A stretch of 44,375 nucleotides of DNA from Pirellulales bacterium (GTDB taxonomy: Bacteria; Planctomycetota; Planctomycetia; Pirellulales; UBA1268). The translations under genes were made by a program, and so were the position numbers. Of this stretch, positions 34,179 through 43,754 are shown in pieces; the stretch's first letter is position 1, and every line of letters begins with the position of its first letter. The notes beneath the pieces are model-generated. The model did not search any database. It had not been told where the DNA came from and saw only the letters and a list, made by a program, of their open reading frames with translations. The DNA is taken from assembly GCA_016779265.1 (NCBI GenBank), contig JADHNY010000022.1, forward strand, positions 1-44,375, in the 5' to 3' direction.

Positions 34179-34631
34179 ATGCGGGCAGTGATTCAGCGGG
34201 TTCGCCAAGCGAGTGTGACGATTCATGGGGCCGAGACCGCTGCGATTGGACAGGGGCTGCTCGTGCTGGCCGGCGTGGAAGAAGGCGACACCGCCCGAGA
34301 CATCGACTGGCTGGCCGCCAAGACGGTCGCCATGCGGATCTTTGCCGACGAGGAGGGCAAGATGAACCGCAGCGTGCGGGACATTGATGGCGACGTGCTC
34401 GTCGTCAGCCAGTTCACCCTGCACGCGAGCACCAAGAAAGGCAACCGGCCGAGCTTTCTTGCCGCCGCAAAGCCGGATGAGGCCGTCCCGCTCTACGAAC
34501 GCTTCCTCACACGCATCGAAGCCGAACTTGGCCGCCCGCCACAAGCCGGCGTGTTTGCAGCCGATATGCAGGTGGGTCTCGTCAACCATGGGCCCGTCAC
34601 GATCATGATCGACTCCCGCCGGCCGGAGTGA
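34179..34631 (+). CDS. dtd: D-aminoacyl-tRNA deacylase
   Basis: The 150-residue dimeric enzyme hydrolyses D-aminoacyl-tRNA and mischarged Gly-tRNA(Ala), protecting translation. MRAVIQRVRQASVTI opens as usual. SQFTLHA (77-83) gives the Ser-Gln-Phe-Thr motif. The second motif is NHGPVTI (136-142), with the Gly-cisPro pair intact. AGGAGG at 34169-34174 begins within the rarA TAA stop and stands four bases before the ATG at 34179; a GTG three bases earlier is less likely. Length is normal. It is the last gene of the NHL-rarA-dtd run and converges on the DMT permease, with two hairpins in the gap. Confidence 0.95.
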   Translation: MRAVIQRVRQASVTIHGAETAAIGQGLLVLAGVEEGDTARDIDWLAAKTVAMRIFADEEGKMNRSVRDIDGDVLVVSQFTLHASTKKGNRPSFLAAAKPDEAVPLYERFLTRIEAELGRPPQAGVFAADMQVGLVNHGPVTIMIDSRRPE

Positions 34632-34662
34632 GGAACAGCAGCGAGGGATGTCGCATCGTTGT

Positions 34663-34684
34663 CGGCGTGGCAGATGCCATGCCG
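34663..34684. terminator. Strong hairpin between convergent dtd and permease genes
   Basis: CGGCGTGGC (34663-34671)/GCCATGCCG (34676-34684), nine pairs with one G-T and loop AGAT, followed by TTCCC. The strongest hairpin of the convergent junctions. Confidence 0.55.
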
Positions 34685-34700
34685 TTCCCGGTCGATGCGG

Positions 34701-34713
34701 AGCCGCTACGGCT
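34701..34713. terminator. Hairpin at the permease stop codon
   Basis: AGCCG (34701-34705), loop CTA, CGGCT (34709-34713). It overlaps the TAG of the minus-strand permease and may act with the neighbouring hairpin. Confidence 0.35.
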
Positions 34714-35632
34714 AGGCGGCGGTCAGGCTCAACAGCACCGCGCCAACGAGTGTGGCGGCCACGCAGGCGGCTTTGAGACGCCAGTTGGCTTCGCTGAGGT
34801 GAACGATCCCGTAGGCAAAGGGGATCACAATCGATGTGCGGCGGATGGGGGAGATGATGGCCACCAGGGCCTCGGGATCGGCGAGCGCGTGGAAATACGT
34901 AAAGTCCGCCGCCAGCAGGAAGATGGCGATCAGGGGGATTGTCGGCCGCCACTCAAACGGCACACTCGTGCGGTCTCGGACATACCAGCGGACGGCGAGC
35001 GGCAGCATGACGGGCACAAGGTAGACCGAAAACCAGGCCTGCAAGGCGGCTGGAGGAATCGCCACCTGCTGCAGCAGAAACTTGTCGTAGAGCGCGCTGG
35101 CAGATCCGGTGAGCGTGGCGATGATCGTCAGCAGCACCCAGCGGTCGCGATGGAAATGGATGCCTTCTTTGGCGCCCACCAGTGAGAAGACCACGAAGGC
35201 GGTGAGCACCACCGCGATTCCCAGCCACTGTGGTCCGCTCGGCCGCTCACCCATCACAAGCACAGCCAGCGCAATGGTCCAGAGAGGGCTCGTGGCACGA
35301 ATCGGGGCCGCAATCGAGATCGGCAGATGCTTGAGTGCGAAAAACGCCGTCGTCCAGGAGCAGCCGACCAGCACTGATTTCAATAACACGAGCCCATGCT
35401 CCCTCAGGCTCAGCGAGATGAGCTGCTGGCTGTGCCAGTCGGCAGACAGTGTCACCCAGCCGATGTTTGCCAGGCCAGCCACCACCACGGGGATGAGCCA
35501 GATGGCTGCGGCCGTGGCCACATTGCAGAGCAGGACGATCGGCACGGCGTTGCCTCGCACCGACTGCTTTTTGGCAATGTCGTAGATGCCCAGCAGGACT
35601 GCTGAGGTGAGTGTCAGTGCGATCCACGACAT
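34712..35632 (-). CDS. EamA/DMT-superfamily permease
   Basis: The 306-residue protein has ten hydrophobic segments arranged as two five-helix EamA repeats (about 5-138 and 160-305). The end of each half has the usual motif region: SIAAPIRATSPLWTIALAVLVMGE in the first, and ALVAIISPIRRTSIVIPFAYGIVHLSE in the second. DMT permeases export or import small metabolites such as amino acids or drugs; the substrate cannot be read. It begins 27 bases after the CehA-like gene on the same strand and is probably the last gene of that four-gene run, so it might carry a product of the upstream extracytoplasmic enzymes. No clear ribosome binding site is seen. Confidence 0.88.
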   Translation of the reverse strand: MSWIALTLTSAVLLGIYDIAKKQSVRGNAVPIVLLCNVATAAAIWLIPVVVAGLANIGWVTLSADWHSQQLISLSLREHGLVLLKSVLVGCSWTTAFFALKHLPISIAAPIRATSPLWTIALAVLVMGERPSGPQWLGIAVVLTAFVVFSLVGAKEGIHFHRDRWVLLTIIATLTGSASALYDKFLLQQVAIPPAALQAWFSVYLVPVMLPLAVRWYVRDRTSVPFEWRPTIPLIAIFLLAADFTYFHALADPEALVAIISPIRRTSIVIPFAYGIVHLSEANWRLKAACVAATLVGAVLLSLTAA

Positions 35633-35659
35633 GGGGTGATGAGTCAGTCCAGGAGCAGA

Positions 35660-38269
35660 TTACGGTGTTTGCCGTTTGTCAGCAGACTCCATGGATGAAA
35701 TTGTGTCGAGGAAGGTGTCGATGTCGGAGCCTTCGTAGAACCAGAGTTGGCCACGGACGGTGACGGTTTCACCCGGGGGGCAGTCGGGGAAGATCGGGTC
35801 GGCGTGGATGCAGGGCACTGGTGGGTTGGTCCAGACGCGGTGTAGAGGCTCCCAGGCGGTGATGATCCAGCGGTCATGGTCGACCGACTTGACCGCGATC
35901 AACGGCCCGCGGATCCGCTGTTCGAGCGGCTGCTGGTGGTGAAAGCCTTCGGCCGCTGAGAGCATCGTGCAGACCTGCACTCGCAGCTGTGTCAGTGGCG
36001 CGTCGGTGCCATTGGTGAGGCTGATCTGCATACCGATGGAGCCATCGTCGGCGGGCATGCGGGCGACCTCGCCTCGGAAGCGGATGCCGTTGGGGAGCCG
36101 GCGGGTGTAGGCGAGAGAATCGTCGCTCTGCTGCCACTCCAGTGGCTCCAAGGTGACGCCCTGGTCGTCCCAGATCGTGGGGATGTGGGTGTGGGCGAGG
36201 TAGGTCAGGCCGAGGTTGGAGAAGATCGCCTCGGGCACATCAACCACCACATAGCCGCCTTCAGGCCAAGGGGGGAAAATACTGACCTTGGTGTCTCGTT
36301 GAGGAGTAAGAGCCCCATCAAGAAAGCCACGGCGGGGATGCCGGCCGCCGGGGTAGGGGAGCACGCGGATCGGCTGTGTGGGGCTGCGATTGGCAGCAGG
36401 CGTGGCATCGGGGTCGTCTGGCAGGTTGTAACGCCGCCAGAGGGTGGCGGCGTCGTTGAGTGAGAGTCCGGTCGCCTTTCTCAGTTCATCAATCGTTAGC
36501 CGATGGTGCACGAGCATGTTTTCCAGCCAGGCTTCCCGCTCCGGGCCGTCGCCGAGCTGGCGGGCTGCGCGGGCCACCTGATCGGTGTCGTCAAGCTCAG
36601 GCAGCTGCTCGTAGAAGTCGAGGGCCTGTTGATACTCCTCCAGGGCTTCGTCGGAGACCACACCCCGACTCCGCTCGATTTCGACAGTCATGCGATCGAC
36701 GAGATACCGCTTCTTCTCACCCGCAATGCGTACGGGCTCTTCGTCGACCTCCACATACCACGGCGCCGTGTGGGCGAAGCGGATCCGGCCGCCCTCGCGA
36801 TCTTCGAAGCATCGCACCGCGATCCAGCCCGAGCGATCGACGCGAGCCGTTGTCTGAAATGTTGAGCGGTAGCCACCATCGGGCAGCGGTTCGTTGGCTG
36901 GACGCAAGAGCACATCAGGCCGGCCGTTGACGATCAGCTCGGCAAAGACTGCTGGCGTGGCGGTGATCAGTTCGATCGCCACTGGGAGTTCGATAGCCGA
37001 GGCTGAGCTCTTGTCTGCAGCATGTGTGTCAGGCCTCGGCAGGGAAAACACATGGCCGGGATCCTGGCCGTCGACGGTGGCCGTCAGGAAGGGGCCGGTG
37101 GAGACCACTGAGCGGCCAGCCTTGAGGCCGGCAAGCCATCGCTCGTAGCTGAAACCGTCCGGGCAGTGTACGTAGACACGCCCAAACCCCGCAGGCACCG
37201 GATGCACACCGCTGGCAGTGCCGGCCGATGGTGGCAGCCGGAGGCCGCAGTCGAGCAGCGTGTAGTACATGCCGAGGGTGTAGTCGAGCCAGGCTCGCTC
37301 GCCGCCACTCTTGCCACCGAAGGGTGGTCGCAGGAAGGGCGGCGCTTCGGAGTTCCACTGGCGGAAGGCGAAGTCGGTTTCCCAGAGATGATTGTTGGCG
37401 AGCTCCACCAGTGCCCCGGGGGCGATCGCCGGCAGCAGCATGGCAAACGGCCAGTCGAGCTTGTCGGTGTCGAAGGCTGCCTGAGGCTCAGCGGTTCGCA
37501 CATGCTCGATCAGCGGGGTCCAGGGCGGCACGGTCTGCTGCAGCGGCTCGCGATGGCCGAGCACAAACAGGGCTCCGAGCGTGTGCCGTGTGTCGCCGAC
37601 GGTGAAGATTTCGTATTCCGTGGAGCGAGGCCAGATCACATGGGTGGGATCGACTTCGATCAGCTCTGCCGGTGGGATGGACTCCTGGTTCTTGTCGCCT
37701 GACGCCGGCGGCGTGGCCGACTGGGTGACCCAGTAGGTCAACGGTAGGGCGACGTTCAGGTCTTCGGCTTGAATCACGGTCCGCAGTTCATCAATCGTGC
37801 GATGGAGATGCGTGTCGCCGGAATACCATCCGCGGGAGGCGGGATCGACAAACTGTGTGAGCCGGACGGTGAGTTCGACGTCGGTGTTGATCACGGTGAA
37901 CGGCTGATCGTGAGCAAGCCAGGCCTGCCCGCGGCTCACCCGCAGTCGATACTCGCCTGGCTCGAGACTCGCAGTCGCTGGAAAGGTAGCGAGTGTGGTG
38001 TGCTGCTCAATCGACTGGGGATTGATCCAGTTGGTCACGTCGTAGGAGACGGCAGCACTGGGCTCATGAGTCGTCAGAGGGATCGAGCGGCCTTCGGCAT
38101 CAGTGAGCGACACCCGGCAGGGAACTGGGGCCGCGGTGGCGTCGTCAATGACAGTCAGCGAGAAGGTGTGCTCACTGGCGATGGCTGTGGGGGCAAGGCT
38201 GATCGAGCAGAGAGCGAGCAGCAGACAGTTTCTGATCGCAAGAGGCGAGATCGACGGGAAGGCGGGCAT
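35660..38269 (-). CDS. Secreted CehA/McbA-family metallohydrolase-like protein
   Basis: The 869-residue product starts with a signal peptide (about 1-31, ending AIAS). A beta-rich domain (about 34-140) precedes GWYSGDTHLHRTIDE (147-161), the PHP-type metal-binding signature of CehA/McbA proteins. HVIWPRSTEYEIF, and later LVELANNHLWETDF, probably give further His/Glu ligands. The C-terminal third (from about 600) is another beta-rich domain with LPYPGGRHPRRGFLDG. CehA and McbA hydrolyse carbaryl, but most planctomycete homologues have no known substrate. It lies 12 bases downstream of the PVC-type dehydrogenase gene and 27 before the permease, so co-transcription is likely. It acts outside the cytoplasm. 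Confidence 0.82.
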   Translation of the reverse strand: MPAFPSISPLAIRNCLLLALCSISLAPTAIASEHTFSLTVIDDATAAPVPCRVSLTDAEGRSIPLTTHEPSAAVSYDVTNWINPQSIEQHTTLATFPATASLEPGEYRLRVSRGQAWLAHDQPFTVINTDVELTVRLTQFVDPASRGWYSGDTHLHRTIDELRTVIQAEDLNVALPLTYWVTQSATPPASGDKNQESIPPAELIEVDPTHVIWPRSTEYEIFTVGDTRHTLGALFVLGHREPLQQTVPPWTPLIEHVRTAEPQAAFDTDKLDWPFAMLLPAIAPGALVELANNHLWETDFAFRQWNSEAPPFLRPPFGGKSGGERAWLDYTLGMYYTLLDCGLRLPPSAGTASGVHPVPAGFGRVYVHCPDGFSYERWLAGLKAGRSVVSTGPFLTATVDGQDPGHVFSLPRPDTHAADKSSASAIELPVAIELITATPAVFAELIVNGRPDVLLRPANEPLPDGGYRSTFQTTARVDRSGWIAVRCFEDREGGRIRFAHTAPWYVEVDEEPVRIAGEKKRYLVDRMTVEIERSRGVVSDEALEEYQQALDFYEQLPELDDTDQVARAARQLGDGPEREAWLENMLVHHRLTIDELRKATGLSLNDAATLWRRYNLPDDPDATPAANRSPTQPIRVLPYPGGRHPRRGFLDGALTPQRDTKVSIFPPWPEGGYVVVDVPEAIFSNLGLTYLAHTHIPTIWDDQGVTLEPLEWQQSDDSLAYTRRLPNGIRFRGEVARMPADDGSIGMQISLTNGTDAPLTQLRVQVCTMLSAAEGFHHQQPLEQRIRGPLIAVKSVDHDRWIITAWEPLHRVWTNPPVPCIHADPIFPDCPPGETVTVRGQLWFYEGSDIDTFLDTISSMESADKRQTP

Positions 38270-38281
38270 TGAAGAGCCTTT

Positions 38282-41200
38282 CTACAGAGCTGACGTCCTG
38301 TTGCTGGTAGTGGCTGCTGCCTGCGGACCAGGCGTGACCTCGCCCGAGGCGTACCGCCAGGTCTTTAAGAAGGTGATCAGGTCGGTCATCTGATCTGGGC
38401 TGATGGTCTGTTCGAGGCCTACGGGCATCAGCGACCGACCGGTGGACCGCAGCTCGTCGATCTCGTCGCGGAGGAGGGTGACGGTCACGCCGTCGGGCTG
38501 GCGGAACGTGACGGATGAGCCGGTCTCGGCGGTGATGATGCCGGTGAGCAAGCGACCGTCGGTCGTCAGCAGCGTGTAGCCGAAGAAGCTGGCATCGACG
38601 GCACGGTTGGGGTCGAGGATGTCAGCGATGTATTGGGCGGGCTGCTTCACGCGGGAGTCCGAAATGTCAGGCCCGACGTTGACGCCGATCTCCGCCACGC
38701 GATGGCAGCTGCTGCACTGCGAGCGAAAGAGCTCACGGCCTCGGTCGAAAGAACCATCCATGCGGGCTGCTGCCTGGTAGCGGGCGATCACCTGCTGACG
38801 GCCTTCTGGCGCTGTCGCGGCTTGCAGGACCGCAACACGGGCCGCTGCCCCGTCTTCGCAAGACGCCAGCCGCTTCCACTGAGCATCGGAGAGCTGCATC
38901 GGTGGCAGGTCGCCAGATTCAAGACGCTCAAGGAGCTGTGTTGCCGACCGGGTGCGGGCTGCGAGTGACTCGACGACTGCGCGGTGCACGGCAGGTGTCT
39001 GGCTGCCGAGGTCGGCAAGCAGTGGCGGATCGAGGCGGGCGTCATCAAACGATCGTGCTGCGGAAATCGCCGCCAGCCGGATGTTTTGCGGGGCTGCGGG
39101 ACCGAGCAAGGAGGCCAGCACAGGCACAGCCTGACCGGCAGGTGCGTACGACAGGCAGGTAACTGCCTGAGCCCTCGTCGCTGGGGCCACACGTTCATCC
39201 CGAGCACTATCAGCTGCCTTTTCGACGAGCGTCTCAACAGCCGTCTGCATCGCTGGTGGCCAGTGCGGTGCCGTTGTCTCGATTCGCTCTCGCCGTCGGC
39301 TGAGCCCTTTGCCAAGGCCGGTGATGAAGGCTCGGCATGCATCAGTCTCACGATCAACGGTCTCGGCAATCTGGACTGCCACGTCCGCAAGCTGCTCGGC
39401 CTCAGCGTCCGCAGCTGCCAGTTCCGTCAACCGTGCGAGCGTCTGATTTCCCTCGGGAGAAGCAGTATCGAGTTGTGGAAGGAGTTTGCTGAGCACGGTC
39501 GCGGCGCGGCCGGCAGAGGCGATGGACACGCTGTCGCGGATCCATGGGTCGGCTGGACTGCGGGACAGGATGGTGGCCAGGGCTGCCACGACCCGGTCTT
39601 CGATCGTGGGAGACGCGGAGGCGACATCGATCGTGGCCAGTCGCATCGCCACTTCCCCGCGAACACCGGCATCAGGATCCTCGGCCATCTCCAGAACCTG
39701 CTGGCGGATCGTGGCATCGGTGGCCAGCAGTGTTTCGGCCAGTCGCACAGCCACCTGCCGCACCCGTGGGCTGTCGTCATTGAGGGCCGCGGTCAGGCAC
39801 ACGTGATCCAGGGCATCCTTGGCACTGGCTCGCTTGGCAGCTGCGAGCAGCCACAGACTGCGGCTACGAGCTGTGGGTGTTGGGCCATCGATCGCCATCT
39901 CGCGGAGCCGCTCGACCGGCATCGCCGTTGGCTGTTCAAGCAGGAGGCGAGCGGCGGTGTCGCGGTGCCAGCCGTTGGCATGGCTAAGCAGGGTCACCAA
40001 CTCGTCTGTTGAGGCAGTGGCGGGAAGCGGTGTGGCCGCTACCTGCTGCGGGCCGCCGGCTGCGGTGATCCGCCAGAGCCGGCCGCGGTTGCGGCCGTGG
40101 AGAAGATCGGGCCGTGTCTTGAGCTCATCAGGCATGAACTGCGGATGCTCGATCACCGCGCGGGCCATGTCGATCACATACAGGCTGCCGTCTGGGCCAT
40201 CGGCGAGGGCCACCGGGCGAAACCAGGTGTGGCTGGAGGCGAGAAACTCCCGTTCGCTCTCCGCTGGCCGAGTGTGAAAAGCGAGGCCATCCCGCTCGAT
40301 CTGCTGCCGGTGCACGAGGTTGCCGGTGGGGTCGCAGGTGAAGGCGTTTCCGTGAAACGCGGCAGGCAGGCCGTTGCCGCGCGAGATCGTGACGCCACAG
40401 GCAGCGCTGAACTGTCCGGCATGGAGATTCGACGTCGTCCAGCCGCTCGAGATCGGATAAATCCGCGACTGTTCGCCCGCAGGAGAGACATCGTGGACAG
40501 CCGAGGCAATCGCCGCTGCCGGGTTACGACGAAGGTCGGTGTCTTCGAGCATCACCTGCACGCAGGGGTTGCGGTTGCTGCAGAAGAAGCGGGTGCCGAA
40601 GTCGTCGACCGAAAGGCCAAACTGGCCGTTGCCCGTCACGGCTTCAAAGCTGCCTGAGCCTGCAGCGAGTGGACGGCCAAAGGGATCGAAGCGGAAGTCG
40701 CGGCCGCGGATCGAGACCGGCGGCGCGTCGGCTTTGGTCTGCCAGCGTGGATCGACGGCCAGCACGTCGCCGCCCCGCAGGCCGTTAGCAACAAAGAAAG
40801 TGCCGTCGGGCGCGAGCGTGGGATGGTTGGCCCGCAGCTGCGTGTTTTCCTCAGTGAAGCCCTGGAACCAGCTCTCGCGGGTGTCGGCCTGGCCATCGCC
40901 ATCGGTGTCGGCAAGCCAGCAGACCTCGCCGGCGAGCGTTACCACGAGGCCGTTCTGCCAGGGAGTGAGACCGGTCACAAATGAAAGGTTGTCGGCAAAC
41001 ACCTGAGCCGACTCATAGTGGCCATCACCATCTGTGTCGCTGAGGAGCTTGATTCTCGAGACGGCCTGCGGATCATCCCCAGGCCCAACGGGATAGTCAC
41101 CCATTTCGGCCACAAACAGCCTCCCGGCTTCGTCAAAGCAGAGGGCCACTGGGTCAACGACGACCGGCTCAGCGGCCGCCAGCTCGACTCGCACCGCTGG

Positions 41201-41356
41201 GTCGTGCTGAAAGCTCGTCAGCACGTCGTCGGGGGACGGGCCGAGTGGTGGGCTGGTACCGTTCTGGTCGTCTGCACAGAGCTGACATGCTGCAGCGAAG
41301 AGCATGGTTGCCGCGAGGCAACACTGACAGCAAATGCGGGCAAACGTGAGAGGCAT
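38282..41356 (-). CDS. PVC-type membrane-bound dehydrogenase with HEAT repeats and haem c domain
   Basis: The 1,024-residue protein has a signal sequence (1-28), a soluble quinoprotein glucose dehydrogenase-like beta-propeller (about 40-435; PVALCFDEAGRLFVAEM, DTDGDG repeats, DGSLYVIDMARAVIEHPQFM), HEAT repeats (about 445-840) and a C-terminal cytochrome c domain with CSSCH at 881-885 and the distal Met probably in SLMPVG. This architecture is characteristic of Planctomycetes and Verrucomicrobia. It is expected to oxidise a sugar or alcohol outside the cytoplasm and pass electrons to the chain. AGGAGA (minus, 41366-41371) precedes the ATG by nine bases. It lies between the esterase-like gene (57 bases) and the CehA-like gene (12 bases). 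Confidence 0.93.
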   Translation of the reverse strand: MPLTFARICCQCCLAATMLFAAACQLCADDQNGTSPPLGPSPDDVLTSFQHDPAVRVELAAAEPVVVDPVALCFDEAGRLFVAEMGDYPVGPGDDPQAVSRIKLLSDTDGDGHYESAQVFADNLSFVTGLTPWQNGLVVTLAGEVCWLADTDGDGQADTRESWFQGFTEENTQLRANHPTLAPDGTFFVANGLRGGDVLAVDPRWQTKADAPPVSIRGRDFRFDPFGRPLAAGSGSFEAVTGNGQFGLSVDDFGTRFFCSNRNPCVQVMLEDTDLRRNPAAAIASAVHDVSPAGEQSRIYPISSGWTTSNLHAGQFSAACGVTISRGNGLPAAFHGNAFTCDPTGNLVHRQQIERDGLAFHTRPAESEREFLASSHTWFRPVALADGPDGSLYVIDMARAVIEHPQFMPDELKTRPDLLHGRNRGRLWRITAAGGPQQVAATPLPATASTDELVTLLSHANGWHRDTAARLLLEQPTAMPVERLREMAIDGPTPTARSRSLWLLAAAKRASAKDALDHVCLTAALNDDSPRVRQVAVRLAETLLATDATIRQQVLEMAEDPDAGVRGEVAMRLATIDVASASPTIEDRVVAALATILSRSPADPWIRDSVSIASAGRAATVLSKLLPQLDTASPEGNQTLARLTELAAADAEAEQLADVAVQIAETVDRETDACRAFITGLGKGLSRRRERIETTAPHWPPAMQTAVETLVEKAADSARDERVAPATRAQAVTCLSYAPAGQAVPVLASLLGPAAPQNIRLAAISAARSFDDARLDPPLLADLGSQTPAVHRAVVESLAARTRSATQLLERLESGDLPPMQLSDAQWKRLASCEDGAAARVAVLQAATAPEGRQQVIARYQAAARMDGSFDRGRELFRSQCSSCHRVAEIGVNVGPDISDSRVKQPAQYIADILDPNRAVDASFFGYTLLTTDGRLLTGIITAETGSSVTFRQPDGVTVTLLRDEIDELRSTGRSLMPVGLEQTISPDQMTDLITFLKTWRYASGEVTPGPQAAATTSNRTSAL

Positions 41357-41413
41357 GGCGGCGTCTCCTGCTTCGGTCTCGAGGGAGTGCGTGCGGAGGC
41401 GAGCAAGCGTATC

Positions 41414-43603
41414 TCAGGGAGCAGCCATCCACGACGCGGCGGTGGCTGCTGCCAAGGTCGCATCGCTGCCGCTATGCATCAGGATGCCCTGTTCGCTGCT
41501 CGCTGGCAGGAGCGTGGCGGCTGTTTCACCAGCGAGCCAGAGATCGCCCTGGCCTGAGGCGATCAGGCCGGGCACGTCGAGGTAGCGGACAAGCCCTGGC
41601 ACAAACAGCGGATGTCGCCAGTCGCGGAGGCTGGCAAAGCGGAAGCCCTCGGTGTCGACGGCTGTCCGATCGATGGCATCACCAGCGGACACGCGGGCAG
41701 CCAGCGCAACGACCGCCGCGTCACCAAACCCAGCCAGGCCAATCTGCGACGGCGCCGGATGTCCTTCGACCTTTGTGTTGCGCAGGAAGGAGAGGATCGT
41801 GAGCACATCATGCACGCTGCGAACGGCAGCGGTGTCGTTGTAGCCGTAGGTGTAGCCGGCAAACTCGCGGGGGTTTTCCACCTTTCGCTGTCGGGGCTGA
41901 TCGTCGTCGCCAGCCACCGTATCACGGGCATGGGAGAGGTCTGCTGCGACCACCGCTGTGCCCTGATCGAGCAGCTGCTTGAGGGCAGCCGTGGGTGTGA
42001 TCGAGGCAGCGTCGAGCCCGTTGTCGTCGAGCCAGATCACGACCTTGCCGTTCCAGTCGTTGGGATAGAGCCAGGCGACGGGCACCTCCTCGTTGTGTGT
42101 CTCATTGACCAAGACGCCAGTCATCCGCACCACGCCAACCTCACGGTCTTTGCCGTCGAGCTCCCAGCTGACACGACCCGCGTCAGCGAAGGAACGGTTA
42201 AGGATGGTTTCGAATCCGGGCCGCAGCACGGCGGCGACTCCCTCGGGAGTCTTCGCAGCCTCCCGCACCTGGTTCTCGATGTCAGTTGCCAGGTTGGCAA
42301 CGAGCTCTCGTTCGAAGCTAGGGTCAGCCGCTGGAGGCGCGGGATGTTCGTCGTTCCAGACGGTCAGCTGCTCTGGGCTGAGCGGCTGGTAGTCGTGCTC
42401 AAGAACTGGCTCAACGAACCCGAGGCCAAACTGCTTGTTGAGGAAGGTGTGGAAGGCGGAGCGGGTGACGGCGTTGTAGTTGTGTGGAAAGTGTTCGCCA
42501 CGCAGCAGCATCACCTGATTGCCAGCGTCGTAGAGGTCGTAGACCTTCTTGAGATCGGGAAAGCCTTTGGTGGCGAGTTCCTTGGTCCAGTCGTCGGCCG
42601 TGTTCATGCCCTGAGGCTTCGGGGCGTAGAGGGCGGCGAGTTCCACATTGCCAGTGCCGACCCGCAGCAGCGACGCGTTTTCGCAGGTGCATCCCCCCTG
42701 CATCGACGTGCTCACCATCACGACGGGGAACGAGAGATCCAGCCGGTCATCGACGGCGGCCAGCAGCATCGTCTGCGTGCCACCGCCGCTCGAGCCGGTC
42801 ATTGCGACGCGATCGGGATCGACTTCTGGGAGCGAAAGCAGGAAGTCGAGCGAACGGACCGAGTTCCAGGTCTGCAGGCCCATCACCGAGATCAGCCGGC
42901 TTTCCGCCTGCGGGCTGAAGAGGCCGAAGCGGGTCTCATCGTTCATCTCCGGCCGCTGCTTGGCGAAGCCGTGGACGAGCTCACGGGAGAGCTGCTGCGA
43001 GTCGGAGTCGCCGAGCATGTCCCATTGCCAGACCACGCATCCCATGCGGGCGAGCTGCACACACATCGACTGATAGAGGCTCACGCCTCCCCGCTCAAAC
43101 CGCTCCTGCCCCTCGGCGATCTCACGGCGAACTGAGGCCTCGGGAAAGATCGTCAGCCGGGCATCTTTGTGGTGGCCGTGCGAGAAGAGCACGCCCGGTG
43201 CCTGCCCCTCGATCTTCATCGGCTTGTAGAGATTGCCAGTCACGAAGAAGCCGGGCAGGCTCTCGAAGTAGACCTTGGAGACGGTGTAGCCTCCGCCGGG
43301 AGCGATCGGGTCGGGCACCTCGATCGTGCCGTGGATCACGGCGTTGAGCGGGTTCTTGGTCGGTGGCGGCCAGAGCCCTTCGGCCACGAGCACCCGCTGC
43401 CGCACCTGCTCCCGTCTGGTCTCCCAGGCCTCCTGCGACTGAGGCGGTGAAAACGGAAAATAGCCGTTGAGATCCTTCAGCGGCTCCAGCCGGGCATCAG
43501 CAGCGGAGGCATCACGGCCCGCGAGGGCGCCTGTAACGAAAGCCACAGCCACGCAGGCCAGCACGCACGCGTGGACGCAACGGGAAGCGATGAGATATTT
43601 CAT
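41414..43603 (-). CDS. Exported tandem alpha/beta-hydrolase (acetyl xylan esterase-like)
   Basis: The 729-residue product has a signal peptide (1-35, ending ASAADA). A first alpha/beta-hydrolase domain (about 110-395) has the oxyanion region SHGHHKDAR (141-149), the nucleophile elbow TGSSGGGTQ with Ser272, and HFPHNYN (371-377) as likely catalytic His. A second hydrolase-like domain (about 525-725) has WLYPNDWNGKVVIWLDDNG but GLAGFGDAA at the elbow, with Phe for Ser, so it is probably inactive. The first domain resembles planctomycete acetyl xylan esterase or dienelactone hydrolase relatives; the ester substrate is unknown. I used the ATG at 43603 because it gives a clean signal peptide. It leads the minus-strand run. 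Confidence 0.88.
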   Translation of the reverse strand: MKYLIASRCVHACVLACVAVAFVTGALAGRDASAADARLEPLKDLNGYFPFSPPQSQEAWETRREQVRQRVLVAEGLWPPPTKNPLNAVIHGTIEVPDPIAPGGGYTVSKVYFESLPGFFVTGNLYKPMKIEGQAPGVLFSHGHHKDARLTIFPEASVRREIAEGQERFERGGVSLYQSMCVQLARMGCVVWQWDMLGDSDSQQLSRELVHGFAKQRPEMNDETRFGLFSPQAESRLISVMGLQTWNSVRSLDFLLSLPEVDPDRVAMTGSSGGGTQTMLLAAVDDRLDLSFPVVMVSTSMQGGCTCENASLLRVGTGNVELAALYAPKPQGMNTADDWTKELATKGFPDLKKVYDLYDAGNQVMLLRGEHFPHNYNAVTRSAFHTFLNKQFGLGFVEPVLEHDYQPLSPEQLTVWNDEHPAPPAADPSFERELVANLATDIENQVREAAKTPEGVAAVLRPGFETILNRSFADAGRVSWELDGKDREVGVVRMTGVLVNETHNEEVPVAWLYPNDWNGKVVIWLDDNGLDAASITPTAALKQLLDQGTAVVAADLSHARDTVAGDDDQPRQRKVENPREFAGYTYGYNDTAAVRSVHDVLTILSFLRNTKVEGHPAPSQIGLAGFGDAAVVALAARVSAGDAIDRTAVDTEGFRFASLRDWRHPLFVPGLVRYLDVPGLIASGQGDLWLAGETAATLLPASSEQGILMHSGSDATLAAATAASWMAAP

Positions 43604-43754
43604 ACAAAAACGATATCGCTGCGAACCGTCCTTCCGCAACTGGCAGCCGCCGTTGACTCAGGGCAGACGAGCCTTCTGAACGGGCGATTTGAAGGGGCGT
43701 CTTTGCCCCCCACCATTCCCTCGCGGTAGGTTCTGTGGTTCACGAGGGGGAGCG

